From assembly GCF_965363235.1 (NCBI RefSeq), contig NC_134838.1, positions 6,701,001 through 6,765,000 of the forward strand: DNA of 64,000 bases, written 5' to 3'. Of the stretch, positions 48,592 through 60,600 are shown piece after piece. The notes under the pieces were generated by a model. The model saw only the letters and a program-made list of their open reading frames with translations, made no database searches and was not told the origin of the DNA. How positions within the stretch are numbered: position 1 is the stretch's first letter; each line of letters opens with the position of its first letter. A program made the translations under genes and the position numbers. Origin of the DNA: Mytilus galloprovincialis (Eukaryota; Mollusca; Bivalvia; Mytilida; Mytilidae).

Positions 48592-50485
48592 ATGACATTG
48601 CCTGAAGCGAAAAATATGACTGGAGATTGCAAAGCGTAAGTTTTTTTTCTGTATATATATTTTTTTGGCAGCAGTTAAAATTAAATCATGCGTGTTTAAA
48701 ATTGCGCAATCACATTGTTAAAGCGCAAAATTCATGTTTGTTATGCATTTAATGTTCCATGATATAAAGCCCTTGTAGGAATCAGTTACAATTAATATTT
48801 TCAAAAAAAAATGTAAAACTGTAGTTATTGCATACATGGGACCATGCATGTGCAAATAAAAAGGGGGGACGATATGTCAACTTGTCATAACATACGTTGC
48901 ATTTAAGCCATGCATCTAGATGCTGCATCATCTTGGACGGATTTGTATTATTTTGTAATATTAACGAAAATTTAATTCTTTGTATATAAATTTACTGACG
49001 TCTTTGTTCATGTAGCCACGTTTTTGCTGACCCCGCCAGGTCACGTTGCGTAGGCATGCCTATAGGTAACAAGTAATATTTACATCTCCAGACGGCTAGA
49101 CGAAATGTAATATTTTCACGTTTAATGATCAATATATGTTTATAGTTAAATTGATTTCCTTTCCTTTTTTATTGCATGTGCTGCATTTTCAAATGCACAT
49201 TATATTAAATGTTTATCGGAAATTTACATGAATATTTATATCCATATTTGAATATTTAAACCTTGATCAATGACGTCAAATACACATCATGGCTCAATGT
49301 CCTACGCACTAGTGAAATTATTTTCTTTGAATAACTCGATACTATTGATTAATATCTACGCCATCATTTTATTCAAAATTGCGAAAACATTAAATATATA
49401 AAACCGTCGTGATGACATATTTTCAGGATTTACAAAATATATTGCTTAGTAGTAAAGCAATCGTCTTATATTGTAATATTTCTGGTTTGATAGGAAATCC
49501 ATGAATATTGGAGAAGCTATCAACGAAACTTTAATTAGGGCCATGACTGAGGACAGAATTACATCTGGGATTTATTCATCAGTCAAGATTCTACAAATGT
49601 AAGTTGAATATAACTTGGTATTATTTTTTTTATGAACAGTACTGTAATGACGGGGGGTTCCCTGGGTGGTTGTTACTTAGCATATTACACCCTGAAAATT
49701 GTAGACGAGCGGAGCGAATCATGGAAAAGAATTGTATAGAAAATGCAGAAGAAAAAACATTTTGTCATGCATATTGAGCTTTTAGTCACTGAATTATAAT
49801 TTGTCATACTGGTCATCTGCTGACTGTTTACATGCTGATTAATTCATTGAAGATTGTGACTAATAAAATCGCTAAGTCGTATGTGGATTGCGGCCAATTT
49901 GCCTACACAATCGTTATAGAACGGAAAACGCATTTTGTAGCTTGATTGTTTGTGAATGAATTATATATTGAACTATATTTGTTAGTGTTAAACGCTCATG
50001 TTTGTGATTCTGAACATGACATAAAGACATAAAGTAAAATTGATCTCCTCAATCATTGCTTTAAGACTAGTACTTTATTAAGGTCTGACAAGGGGCTGCT
50101 TCCAACATAGTGAGTTACTTTCACTTCGTTGATCCTTGCTGCATGTTTAGAGTTCAGGAAACTCCAATCCTAGGTGCCTTTACGCGATATGACATATTAA
50201 TGCAATGAATCGAAAAGGATATATATAGCTTAAAGATATATGGTTAGTCCATGTGTTTTGTTTGCATTGACCTCTTCCTAATTAAGTTACATGAAATACT
50301 TGCCACTGGACGCTCAGCAAACAACACGCAATTAATGTATATTAGATACTGGTTACGTTCCCATTTGTTATTGTATATTGGTCAGATGATTTCACATATA
50401 TACATGTACATAGACACAGCTGGGGTTGTTTATATTATAATGAAAACATCGTGTTATTCCGCTTGGTCGTATGTATGTATGTGTG

Positions 50486-50556
<71 letters not shown>

Positions 50557-52500
50557 TTGTTTGTTTGTATGTATGTATGTTTGTTTGTTTGTTTGTTTGT
50601 TTGTTTGTTTGTTTGTTTGTTTGTTTGTATTTATGTTTATGTTTATATTACATGTAGGGCTGGTTTGAAATTAAAATACTGGTTTGAGTAGAACATTCTT
50701 TATTCTTTTAGAACTGACATCGTTTGGATTTTGAATTTTGATAGGCTAGCTGAATTATCGAAAATTGTACGTTCAAGTTAAACTGCAGGAGCTAACATAT
50801 CTAAATAGTGATATTTCACAGCCACTTGTCTCATAGTGTGTTGTCTTATATACCTTAGACAAGTGCCTTTGGGTATTTGTGGGTTAGAAAATCTAGGAAA
50901 CATGTGAAGAACAAGATCAATATATTATTCGCGTACAACAATAAATAATAAATCTTCAAAGAGAGAAACATCAAGGTTTTGATGTGAAGTACTGAGGTGC
51001 ATAAATAGATAAGAAAATGTTCCCCTTCGGTCATGACAACTGTGTAAAAAAGAAAGATTACTATAACTCCGGTAATATGTTTAAAAACAGTTTTATTTAT
51101 TTTTCCAGAAGTCCCGAGATGGTGATGTTATGTCTTATCATGGATGCACATCCTTCCGAGGACGTATCAATTCACATACAGCATACATTGATAGAAGCAT
51201 ACTGTCTGGAACAGGACATTCATTTCTTAAAGGTGAGGAGATATGTCTATTGTCAAGGGCTCTAAGTTCTAGTCTTACATGGGCATATTTGGTAGATACT
51301 ATTCGGGCATACACTATCACATCCTTTTGTCATCCCTGTCTTATGTAAATACTTCTGACCAGCCACATTACAGTGGCCGATCCAGGGGGGTCCGGGGGTT
51401 GGAACCCCCTCCCTTACTCTGGGTTGGGAACCCCCCTTTTTAAAATGGCTGGATCCGCGCCTGCATTATGCCATCTTTAAAAACATTTAATGCCTTTACC
51501 AATGCTCAACAAAGACTATGAGTATTAAGAAAGGGAAACTTTCCAAACAAATAATAGTACCAATGGTGTACACTTCAATATCAGTATTTTAATGCATAGT
51601 ATGGAACTCTTTATTTTCAAATTAAAATCAATCAAATAATTGTCCGATATTTGACGATTCGTCCTTTTAGTTGTATTTTCAAAATATTCACCTGAATTTT
51701 AAAATTAGTTTTTAACAATTAACATATCAATCAAAAGAAGGATTTGTACATTCAAAACTCTATTCTGATAAAAAAAAATGTTAATGACTATTTTATTTTA
51801 TGAAAAAAAGATCTATTTATGTATTTTCTCTCAAAGTGGAATAGCAGACGGTTAATACCTATAGCTGTTTTAAAATTTCTCTATCATTAGGTATCTAGTT
51901 GAGAGTTGTCTCATTGGCAATCATACCACATCTTCTTCTATATCAATTTAGCAGAGAAATTATTTAATATTTTTAGAACTAAATTGAGGACAATGTCCAT
52001 ATAAGCACCACACCTGTACAAAATCGTCTATTTTCAGATCACTGTTTTATAAGCTTGTGTTTATTGTATTTCTAGGTGTCTAATTTAGACAAAATTGGAG
52101 AGGTGTTGGAACTCCCTGCTGGTGAATTCAGGAATTCTAAAGTGGATTACAGCTGTGTTCTTGTCCAGGTAGGTGAATTCCTCTTTACATAATTATTTAT
52201 TATTTTTATTTTTTATCATGAATTTAAGCTTTTATAACAACTTCTGTTAATCTATATCAGACTTGTATCAGGATTTATATATTAATAATGTAGAATAAAA
52301 AAATTGGTTGAATTTATGGATTGATGCTGGTGATTCACCTAAAATGCACTTTAAAATTTTATTGGTGTTCATATATAATTTTATTTTTGCAGCACCCAAA
52401 ATTCCAGAACAACTTGGATGACATGATTGGAGAATTCTGTGACAAATCTTTATTAGCAGACGACATGTTCTCACCACCTGTCATAGATCTACCAGTATGA
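48592..52500 (+). CDS. gadd45: GADD45-family protein, five coding exons
   Basis: Spliced gene. Coding exons are 48592-48635 (44 nt), 49494-49598 (105), 51109-51232 (124), 52076-52168 (93) and 52393-52500 (108, stop TGA): 474 nt, 157 aa. All introns are GT..AG (for example GTAAGT and TTTTCCAG), phases 2, 2, 0, 0. Fragments in order: MTLPEAKNMTGD, NIGEAINETLIRAMTEDRI, GIYSSVKILQ, SPEMVMLCLIMDAHPSEDV, HTLIEAYCLEQDIHFLKVSN, DYSCVLVQHPKF, and the C-terminus FSPPVIDLPV. Human GADD45A has MTLEE, VLCLLAADEDDD, TLIQAFCCENDINILRVSN, LHCVLVTNPHS and WVPVINLPER at the same places, so the assignment is firm. It covers the whole L7Ae/L30e-like domain at family-typical length. By homology it is a stress-induced adaptor that binds MTK1/MEKK4, PCNA and cell-cycle kinases, in nucleus and cytoplasm. 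Intron 1 has a CRE, intron 2 a long microsatellite and intron 3 a MITE. Confidence 0.95.
49271..49278 (+). promoter_or_regulatory. Palindromic CRE in intron 1 of the plus-strand GADD45 gene
   Basis: TGACGTCA in the context ATGACGTCAAA, matching the gene-sense context of the CRE in intron 1 of the other paralog (5310-5317). A candidate CREB/ATF site. Confidence 0.4.
50466..50640 (+). repeat. Compound (TCTG)n-(TTTG)n microsatellite in GADD45 intron 2
   Basis: About 20 TCTG units followed by a TTTG tract interrupted by a few TATG units. Any frame through it stays open with Val-Cys-Leu repeats, giving three overlapping spurious open frames; none is a gene. Confidence 0.95.
51371..51463. mobile_element. 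93-bp MITE in GADD45 intron 3
   Basis: CAGTGGCCGATCCAGG..CTGGATCCGCGCCTG, imperfect inverted ends around a G/C-run core, flanked on both sides by CATTA (51366-51370 and 51464-51468). The ends match those of the insertion at 61611-61774, so both belong to one family, probably hAT-related. Confidence 0.7.
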
Positions 52501-53490
52501 AAATCCATGATTCCTAATGTTATTTTCATCAGCCTGGTTCCAGGTATGTTTCATTTCTTGTCTGAAAGAATTTATTTTAATTGTCGTTTATTACATGAAA
52601 TTATTCTAAAACGTGTGCTTTTGTCGCGCTATTTCACTCCAATAAAAAAAATTAATTGAAGAATTAAAATGAAATTCAAAACAGTGTGGCTGTGGCCATT
52701 GATTGACACATTAAACTCATCCATTGACTGGGACAATTTAGGTGAACGTTTGTATGTAACGACCACTGCTCACTATGTACTTTTTAAAAACACTTAAACT
52801 ATGGGGTCACCAAAGGTTCTCAACACCTTAATAAAGTAATTCGAAAAATTAATCAGAAATAACATGATGTTTTGATTTATATCAATTATATAAATCAAAA
52901 CATAAAGGTTATTCCTGATTAATTTTTCGAATTATTTTATAATTAAAGGCGTTAAGAAACCTTTGGTGACCCCACAGTTTAAATGTCTATCGTAGGTACG
53001 TCGTGAACAGTGGTCGTTACAGACAAACGTTCACGTAAATTGTCCCAGTCAATGGATAAATTTAATGTGTCAATCAATGGCCATAGCCACACTGTTTTGA
53101 ATTTCATTCTAAATGGAATTTTGAACAGGAGACTTACTGGAACTTGATTGTTAATATAAAATTGATAATTCCAAATTTTGTTTTAATCATATATAGATGT
53201 ATAAATGTTATTGAAATATATTGTATCCTTTCAGGTAAAGATAAACAGTGTATAACTGCTGTGAAATGATTGTCAAATCACGATAGTTAAATTATGATTG
53301 TCAAATCAGTTCAACATTAATTCCGTCCATACCAGTCGAGTATCGACACTTTTTGAGAAATAGTGATGGCGCCACGATAACCATAACCACCACCACGATA
53401 AACCAATCACAAGACAGCTTACTGACAGTAAAGACTTTAGTGTTGAAAGAGAAGAGTTCAGATTGATACAAATAAAATCTTAAAACTATG
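52501..53490 (+). other. Probable 3' UTR of the plus-strand GADD45 gene, with an intron
   Basis: A good donor (CAG|GTATGT, GT at 52544-52545) lies 43 bases after the stop, and a good acceptor (TATCCTTTCAG|G, AG at 53233-53234) precedes the last stretch. AATAAA is at 53471-53476. If spliced, the 447-bp foldback at 52665-53111 is removed from the mRNA. Splicing is inferred from motifs only. Confidence 0.45.
52665..53111 (+). mobile_element. 447-bp TA-flanked foldback element, copy 3
   Basis: Near-identical to 45672-46118, same orientation; it starts TAAAATGAAATTC (one change in the end) and finishes GAATTTCATTCTA. It lies in the presumed 3' UTR intron of the GADD45 gene. Confidence 0.9.
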
Positions 53491-53817
53491 GAAATGCTTT
53501 CTCAAATGGTTAAGAAAGATACTTACAGACGACTTATGAATACATATTTTGATAGTTATTTGAGAGGGAAAAGTAACATCGGGAAATCACAAATGTATTT
53601 GTCAGAACTTGGTTATTGACGAAAAAAATACTTGTAAAATGATTGAAAGATGACACAGAAATTGAAATTTAGACCAAATACCGGTTTAACTCATGTACCT
53701 CCCAGGGTAACGATTTCCTGTCATATATGTGACACCTTTCTATTCGACCGGCCGCTTAAAATTTGCAATTGCATATTTCTATCATGTCGTCGTTGTAGTC
53801 CGAAGTCATATGGTTGG

Positions 53818-54300
53818 ACAATAACTTAGGTATAAATGAATGGATCTCTATGAAATTATACCACAAGGTTCAATAGCACAAAAGCGAGGTTTGGTTTGAT
53901 TATGGGGGTTATTGTCCCAACTGTTTATGAATTAGTGGTAAACAAGGGGCAACAAATGCATTTTTCTGGTTTCTAGACAATTATGTGTGTTTAGTGTTTA
54001 AGTGTATTGATCTCTTTGAAATTGTACCACAAGGCTCCATTCCACAAAGGGCAGGTTTTGATTGACTTTGGAGGTTATTGCACAAACTGTGCAAGAATAA
54101 GAGACAACAAAGAGGGGAGGAACGATGTGTTTCTGTTTTCTGGACAAATACTTTCAAGTAATAGTCAACGCATCTCTATGAAATTGTACCACAAGGTTCC
54201 GTACCACATACAGGTTGTAATTGATTTTGTGGGTTGTGGCCTTTAATCGTTTAAAAACTAATGGCCAAAAACAAGACATCTTTCTGTTATTGAGTAAGCT
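53818..54300 (+). repeat. About 165-bp tandem repeat, three diverged units
   Basis: The landmark GATCTCTATGAAATT..TACCACAAGGTTC occurs at 53843, 54009 and 54171. Each is followed by a GATTGA..TTGTGGGTT-like block. I recognise this as a frequent molluscan repeat (recalled). Open frames at 54007-54445 fall in it or next to it and show the repeated peptide, not a gene. Confidence 0.7.
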
Positions 54301-54574
54301 GGTTCTAACATTAATTATTTCGTATCGTTATAAAGAAACAACAAATACTGATATGGCATCACTGCCGCAGTTCTTTAAGCATGTCCCTTTGTTTATTGAA
54401 AAATTGCAGAATTTGTCTTTTACTTACTTACAAGCGGGAGCATAGGTGTCCAATACTTACATTCTTCATTTATTTCACGTGCTCTATTATGCAAAATTAA
54501 GATTTTCTGTTGGTTTGTTTGTTGCTCCAGACTAATATATTTAACAGACATGATCCAGTATCTATCTATCTTCT

Positions 54575-55641
54575 TCTATACTATTAAACGAGAAGACCTC
54601 ATTTTGGGTGTCGCTTCTCTTCTTTCCACAATTAATTGATCAACACGCCTCTGTGTCCTATAGGTACAGTGCATAGTGCCATTTGTCATCCATTCATATG
54701 ATTATTCAGATTGACTTATTTTTGGAGAAAAACGAGAAAAAAGGCATCCGGATATTGTCCCGTCATTGGACGAAATTTTAAGTAAGATTAGACTTCCGGT
54801 TTGCGTTTTTCTGTATACTTTGAACGTACATATATACAATGCATAAAGTGTATTTTCAGAATTCTATCTGCTATCATTTTCAAGTTTACTATCCACGGCA
54901 GTCACAGAGTTTAATAAATAGAGAGGGTCTGTATACTATATCAATGACCACTATGGATCGATTAGTAAAGTAAATACATGTACACTATATTTATATAGTA
55001 ATGAATGTTCATAATATACAGATAAGCGCTAAAAATATTCATGTGAACTTTTGATACCTTTTCTGAAATTCTCCAGTCATTAAATCTTTTACAAAAATCA
55101 TTGATTACAAAAAAAGAAGATGTGGTATGATTGCCATGCTGAGACAACTCTCCACAAGAGACCAATATGACACAGAGTATTAACAATTATAGGTTACCGT
55201 ACGACCTTCAACAACGAACAAAGCCCATACGACCTTCAACAACGAGCAAAGCCCATACTCAGCTTTAAAAGGCCCCGAACTGACAATGTAAAACAATTCA
55301 AACCAGAAAACTAGCGGCCTTATTTATGTACAAAAAAATGAACGAAAAACAAATATGTAACACATAAACAAACAACAACCACTGAATTACAGGCTCATTA
55401 CTTGAATGTTCATAACATACTAAATGTATGTTCATATTGAAATTGATAGAAAACCAAAAAATGGGAATATTGGAAATAAAGGAGGAGGGATTAAAAAAAA
55501 AGCATTTTCCTGTCCCCAATAACCTATGATACTTTTGCTGAAATTCTCCAGTCATTAAATATTTTACAAAATTCTTCCAACAACACTTTACATACTTTAA
55601 ACTACGCTTTGAATGCCCGCGATTTCGCGGGTGTGTTGTAG
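54575..55641 (+). mobile_element. Helitron-like non-autonomous element
   Basis: The 5' end TCTATACTATTAAACGAGAAGACC begins with TC. The 3' end carries a GC-rich hairpin, CCCGCGATTTCGCGGG (55616-55631), about 10 bases before GTAG|T, close to the CTRR|T terminus of Helitrons. A dispersed repeat is inserted inside (55110-55400). There is no Rep/helicase frame. The last tetranucleotide is imperfect and the 5' base context is not ideal, so the ends are approximate. Confidence 0.5.
55110..55400 (-). repeat. Dispersed mussel repeat with a 28-bp internal duplication
   Basis: AAGAAGATGTGGTATGATTGCC..ACAACTCTCCACAAGAGACC..AAGGCCCCGAACTGACAATG. The unit ACGACCTTCAACAACGAACAAAGCCCAT is present twice in tandem (about 55200-55256). 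Part of the family is seen at 28830-28875, 30390-30450 and 51900-51945. The minus-strand open frame at 55298-55555 is repeat-derived. Confidence 0.65.
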
Positions 55642-55649
55642 TAAATATT

Positions 55650-58640
55650 TATATACTCGAGGATATCCTTTTTCAAGTTTCGTTGTACTTACTTCTGATT
55701 AAATTCCTAATATACATTTCATTTTGTTCTTGCATCAATTTCAATAAGTTCAGTACGGACGTATCGTGCACTCCTTGTGCAGATGTTTACTGTTTGCATT
55801 TTTAAGCCTCCGCTATAGCAGATGGGGGCATTAAGATTTACCCTTGTCCGTATGGTCCCAAAATTGGTTACCGTTTTCTAACTTAATGGTTAGGGTTAAG
55901 GTTACTTGAGTTATGTCCTTTTATAACATTGTATTCTAGTGGGACAACATCTGTGTTCCATGGATACATTTCCCAGTTATTTATAGTTTGACATACATTT
56001 TCTGCCCTTACACGAATACACATATCTTATAAAATGACATCTAATTCTTTAGTATTATACACGGTAAATGATTTTAACTACACAATAAATATTAAACTCA
56101 ATAAAGCAGAAATTTTCATTTATTATTTATTAAACTTTTTTAAATTATGCAAAAAAAATATGTGCTTTCATTTCTGACATGTGGAAAAACAACTTAAAAT
56201 TCAAAGTTAAACGTCTTTGGCAAAAATGGAAGTAATGAAATTCTTTCTTTGATGCATTGTTCAACATCAATCAATTCATGAGGAACCTGCTATTGGAGCT
56301 ATTTAAATTAAGTAAGTGATTGATTTTTACTTTCAATAAATAAGTAATCATCTCAAATTTTTTGAACTTGAAATTCTGCTGTTTTACAAGATCAACATTT
56401 CAACCTTAAATTAAAAAATAAACTCGTTACAAAATATCGGTTACTAGAAGTAGTACTAGTTGGAAACACTACAATTCCAAAAGTGTATGTCATAAACTCA
56501 CGCAGAGTGTATAGCTGCATACGAATGTACACAGAAAAATGTTTCACTTCCGGGACAAAATTCGAAAGTTATCGAAACCTTGTACATATACCAACAGGTC
56601 CATTGATAATTTAAAGAAGATATTTGAATAGTTTTACATATACCACATTAAACTTATTTGATCGCTATACAAAAAAATGCACATATGTACAAATAACAAA
56701 TAACATTAGCTTTAGAAAGCTCTTACAAACGAATATAACATCTAGACAATACATCAAGATTCATTAAATGCAAGTACAAATAGGCATATCAATATTACCA
56801 TAAATATAATATTTATTAAATAAGAAAAGCAAACATATAAACATGAAATAAAGCCTGCAAGTATAACCAACGGATTAAAATTAAACAGAAAATCGGTCAA
56901 ACTCGCCGCTTTAAAATGTCACATATTAAGCACATAAATAAATAGTGAAAACAATCAAATGCGGATCTAGCATGTTTAAAATTCACAATATAAAGCAGAA
57001 AGCACTCTTGAAAGAATATAGCAAGACATGACCGGTCAAGACATGTAGCAATTATCTAAATCAGGTAGCAAAACTTAAATAAAAAATAGCAGGACTAAAA
57101 TTCAGTCAGAGTTTAGTATTAAAAGACACTTCAAATCAAATGACCATACCAACTAGATATGTAGTTTTAAAACTTTTCAAATGAAGCCTTATTTTGGGCC
57201 TCATTTTGGACTACGAATTTCGATGTCGAGTTGCTTAATAACTAAAACAAATTTACAACCGTGTTTAAAATATTATAAAATCGTTCAATATGGCAAAAAA
57301 GTCATCTTCAATATTTCCTAATTATCGGTGTTAGTTTTTTACCAAACGATAACCACTGAACAACCGAGTCATGACTTAGGTCAAACTTGTACATATAAAT
57401 GCAGCGGGTTTAAACGGTTTTTTTAAATAAGCGTTAACCTTCACCATAACCCTAGATAGTGATGTAACATTACAACATCAAAAGAAGCCTTCCCTATGGA
57501 AAGCGAGATAACTCAAACATTTTATATTTTAGAAAGTTCTATTCGTCAAACACTTATTTCATTTCGGTAGAAATTAAGTGCGAATAATGAAAACAGTCTT
57601 CAGTTCTGTATGTACAAATGTATGATTTGATCATTATCCCCTAGCTTATAATTAATCATGATGTGTTTAATGGCGTAATTGTTACTCAAGCACATATCTA
57701 ACTTCCGCTTCCTGTCATGTTATCAATTGAAATGATCAACCTTCTGTAGTTATACGTACGGTAACAATGAAAAAATCACACAAAAATATCTAAACTTGAA
57801 AATTTTATATATTGTGTGCCAGTTTTACGGTGCTGGACTACAGTGTTCTTCCAGAGGCTTTTAGTGCAAATTAAACATATGGAGAATAAACTTCACAAAT
57901 AAGTTGTTGTTCGTAGTACCAGATTATTCATCTCTTACACGGACAATATTTAAGCCGATGTTTGAAATAACGAAATTTTTCGGAAAGCCTGGTAATTCAA
58001 ACTCCCTGAAAGTTTGAATAAAGTAAAATGACATGATATAAATTTCTTTACAACTTAAAACAAAGTTATTTTCTAGGTTTACACCTAAAGAATAACTAGA
58101 ATACATATATTAATTTTACAAATTCTATGTAAATTGAACAATGATTTTCAAATATCTCAGTCAGATTAATGTACTCTCCTAATACTATAACGTTAATAAA
58201 CTTTACAATAATTTGTCTGCTGTCTAGATGATGTGATTTAACTGTATGTTAGGGAACCCGTGACCTTGAACTTCAATGTTCTTGGTTGCACTAGATTTTC
58301 TTAACTTTGGTAATTTGTTATGTTAATCAAGGAGATCACTTGTGACTTTCTTTCTTTTTTGTCTTAATTTATGACACTGTCTTTTGTTAAACTGTCAGTG
58401 GTTATGTAATAAAAGAATTTAAAAACTGTGACAATTGACAGGTTTTTGTCAAGTGATATATCTGTTAATATTTGCCTTGAGGATAATGTTTGTTGTAAAT
58501 ATTTTCTACGTATGTAGATATTTTCAAGAAATTTGCACAACCGTTTGAAATTAGTAAAAGAGTACCTCATCATTCAAAATATGAGCAATACTTCAATATT
58601 TGTTATTAATATATCTTCCTACTGAATATTTTCCAAGGTA
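55650..58640. other. Intergenic, no gene recognised
   Basis: AT-rich. A decayed dispersed repeat (AGCCTCCGCTATAGCAGATGGGGGCATTA) starts near 55803. Short minus-strand open frames at 57924-58573 have no motif or splice support. Confidence 0.4.
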
Positions 58641-58649
58641 CGATTTTCT

Positions 58650-58870
58650 ATATGATTTGTGGTGTAAGGCATTCAGCAATCATTTAGTGTCTTACATCGG
58701 ATTCGATTTTAAGCCATGTAAGCCTATCAAGTTGGTCGACGATGAAAACAATAAAAAGTAAAATATAAGTTCTGGAAACCTTAAGGGTAAGTGTCATATG
58801 ATTTCAAATAGAAATATTAAAAGTTGAATAACGAACAAGGACGGACGTCAAGTGATGATCACGGCTGATA
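58650..58870 (+). repeat. Diverged dispersed repeat (copy 1 of 2)
   Basis: TTTTAAGCCATGTAAGCCTATCAAGTTGGTCGACGAT..AACAAGGACGGACGTCAAGTGATGATCACGG matches 60360-60600 at its two ends. Confidence 0.5.
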
Positions 58871-60036
58871 GAATAGAGAATGGAGAATGGAAACAGGGAA
58901 TATGTCAAAGAGGCAGCAGCCCGACAATATAGCAGAGATCCGTCCAACCCATCAATTTGTCTTCAACGCAGCGAGTTATTCTGTACCCGGAAGTGTGCTA
59001 CATCTGGTCCCTAAACAATAATGTATTCTAGTTCAGTGAAATGGAAGCCACACTTAACTTAAAAAAAATAAAATGAACCAAAATTTGAAAGAAAAAAAAA
59101 CGTACACATTGAAATGACTAACAAAGGTTTGAGGTTCCTGAATTGAGAAAGGCGAAAACAATGCGGCAGAGTCGAACATGTTTTGTGAAATCTAACCATC
59201 CTCCTATACCTCTCCCCAATGACGAATAAACAATAGCACAGTAATACACACATCTACAGTGAAACACATTTCAAAAGAACAAAGTTAGAAAAGCAAACAG
59301 AAAAAAAAACTAAGCATGACAATGATAAACATAAATAAACCAAGAACTACTAGAATTTACTGACATGCCAGCTCCAGACCTTAGTTAAACTGATTGAAAG
59401 ATTATGTCTTCAACATATGAAAATTAACCACAAAACCTCCGATTTAAAGTTTAGTAGCATACAATCACAAATATATGAGCAGGAGAGAACATATTACTTA
59501 TTATGCACACAACTGGTTTTAAAGTAAATGTGTTTATTTCCGATGCAAAGACCCAAGAATACTATATCCACTGTGAATAATAAAATTGATGATGCGCCAA
59601 AAAGACAATACGACAGAGCAGAAAATAAGTCTGTTTAAATATTTCGTTAGCTGTTGGTGTAAACGAAGACGTTTTTGGTGTGAATGAACACTTATTTGAG
59701 TTTACTTTAAAAGAAGGTTGATTTATATCTACGAATGTTGATAATGATTAGTAAAAGTGTTGAACAGTTTGTGATATCAAAAATTCTGGTGTTTTTCAGT
59801 AATACAGATATTTTTTTCGTTAACTGGCATCAAATACGTTGTTACACACACGAGCAAATTATACAAGTTGAGATATATAAACACCATAAGATAGTGCCAA
59901 GAGAACATCCTCATCTAAAAACGGATAACTAACATTTGGAAATGAAAATCGTCTTTTTTTTTACGTAAGAATAATGTTTCCGTAAATGTGAACTGTAACA
60001 AATTAACTACAAATTTATACTATCGGTATTTTCTAA

Positions 60037-60125
60037 AGGGAAATCACTCGTGTAAGCCTGAACATGAATTATGATAAAAGTTAGAATTCAAGTTAAACGA
60101 GGAACAACTCGAGAATTCTCTCTAA
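60037..60125 (+). repeat. Short repeat, first of three copies around the 71-bp array
   Basis: AAGGGAAATCACTCGTGTAAGCCT..GAACAACTCGAGAATT recurs at 60659-60750 and, diverged, at 62717-62812. Copies lie on both sides of the 71-bp satellite. Confidence 0.55.
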
Positions 60126-60359
60126 AAGTTTCTAGAATATGAGCAAATTTTTGTAAAAACTCGACATATATCTCCAATATATTACTTCAGTTAATATGAA
60201 ATTTATTCATTTTTACTTTTTATTAGAAACTGCCAATCGTTTTGATATATCTTTCAATTGTTCTTTTTCCAGTTTCTATTCATCTGTTATAATTTTCGAG
60301 ATAAGAGATTTTTATTCTAAACATTTTATCATACATGTTTTTTGACTTGTTTACAAGGT

Positions 60360-60600
60360 TTTTGACGATCACTAAGTTTAATCTGATGCCGGTCTAAGCC
60401 ATGACGGTCTAGTAAGTTGGTCGGCGATCGCAAAATTTACAAGTTATATACGAACCTGAAACCTTTCATTCAGAGCAAATTTGAATGAAATTTTTAAAGT
60501 ATTTTCAGATGGAAAGTTTTGTGAAGTTTAATACCGGATGGTAACTGGCGAGGACGGACGCAAAGTGGTGATCAACGCTTAACTTTTCATCCATACAGAC
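60360..60600 (+). repeat. Diverged dispersed repeat (copy 2 of 2)
   Basis: GCCATGACGGTCTAGTAAGTTGGTCGGCGATCG..GGCGAGGACGGACGCAAAGTGGTGATCAACG, the counterpart of 58650-58870. Confidence 0.5.

Noticed and set aside
50251..50691. 146-codon cysteine-rich open frame
   Set aside because: Pure translation of the TCTG/TTTG microsatellite inside GADD45 intron 2, open in several frames.
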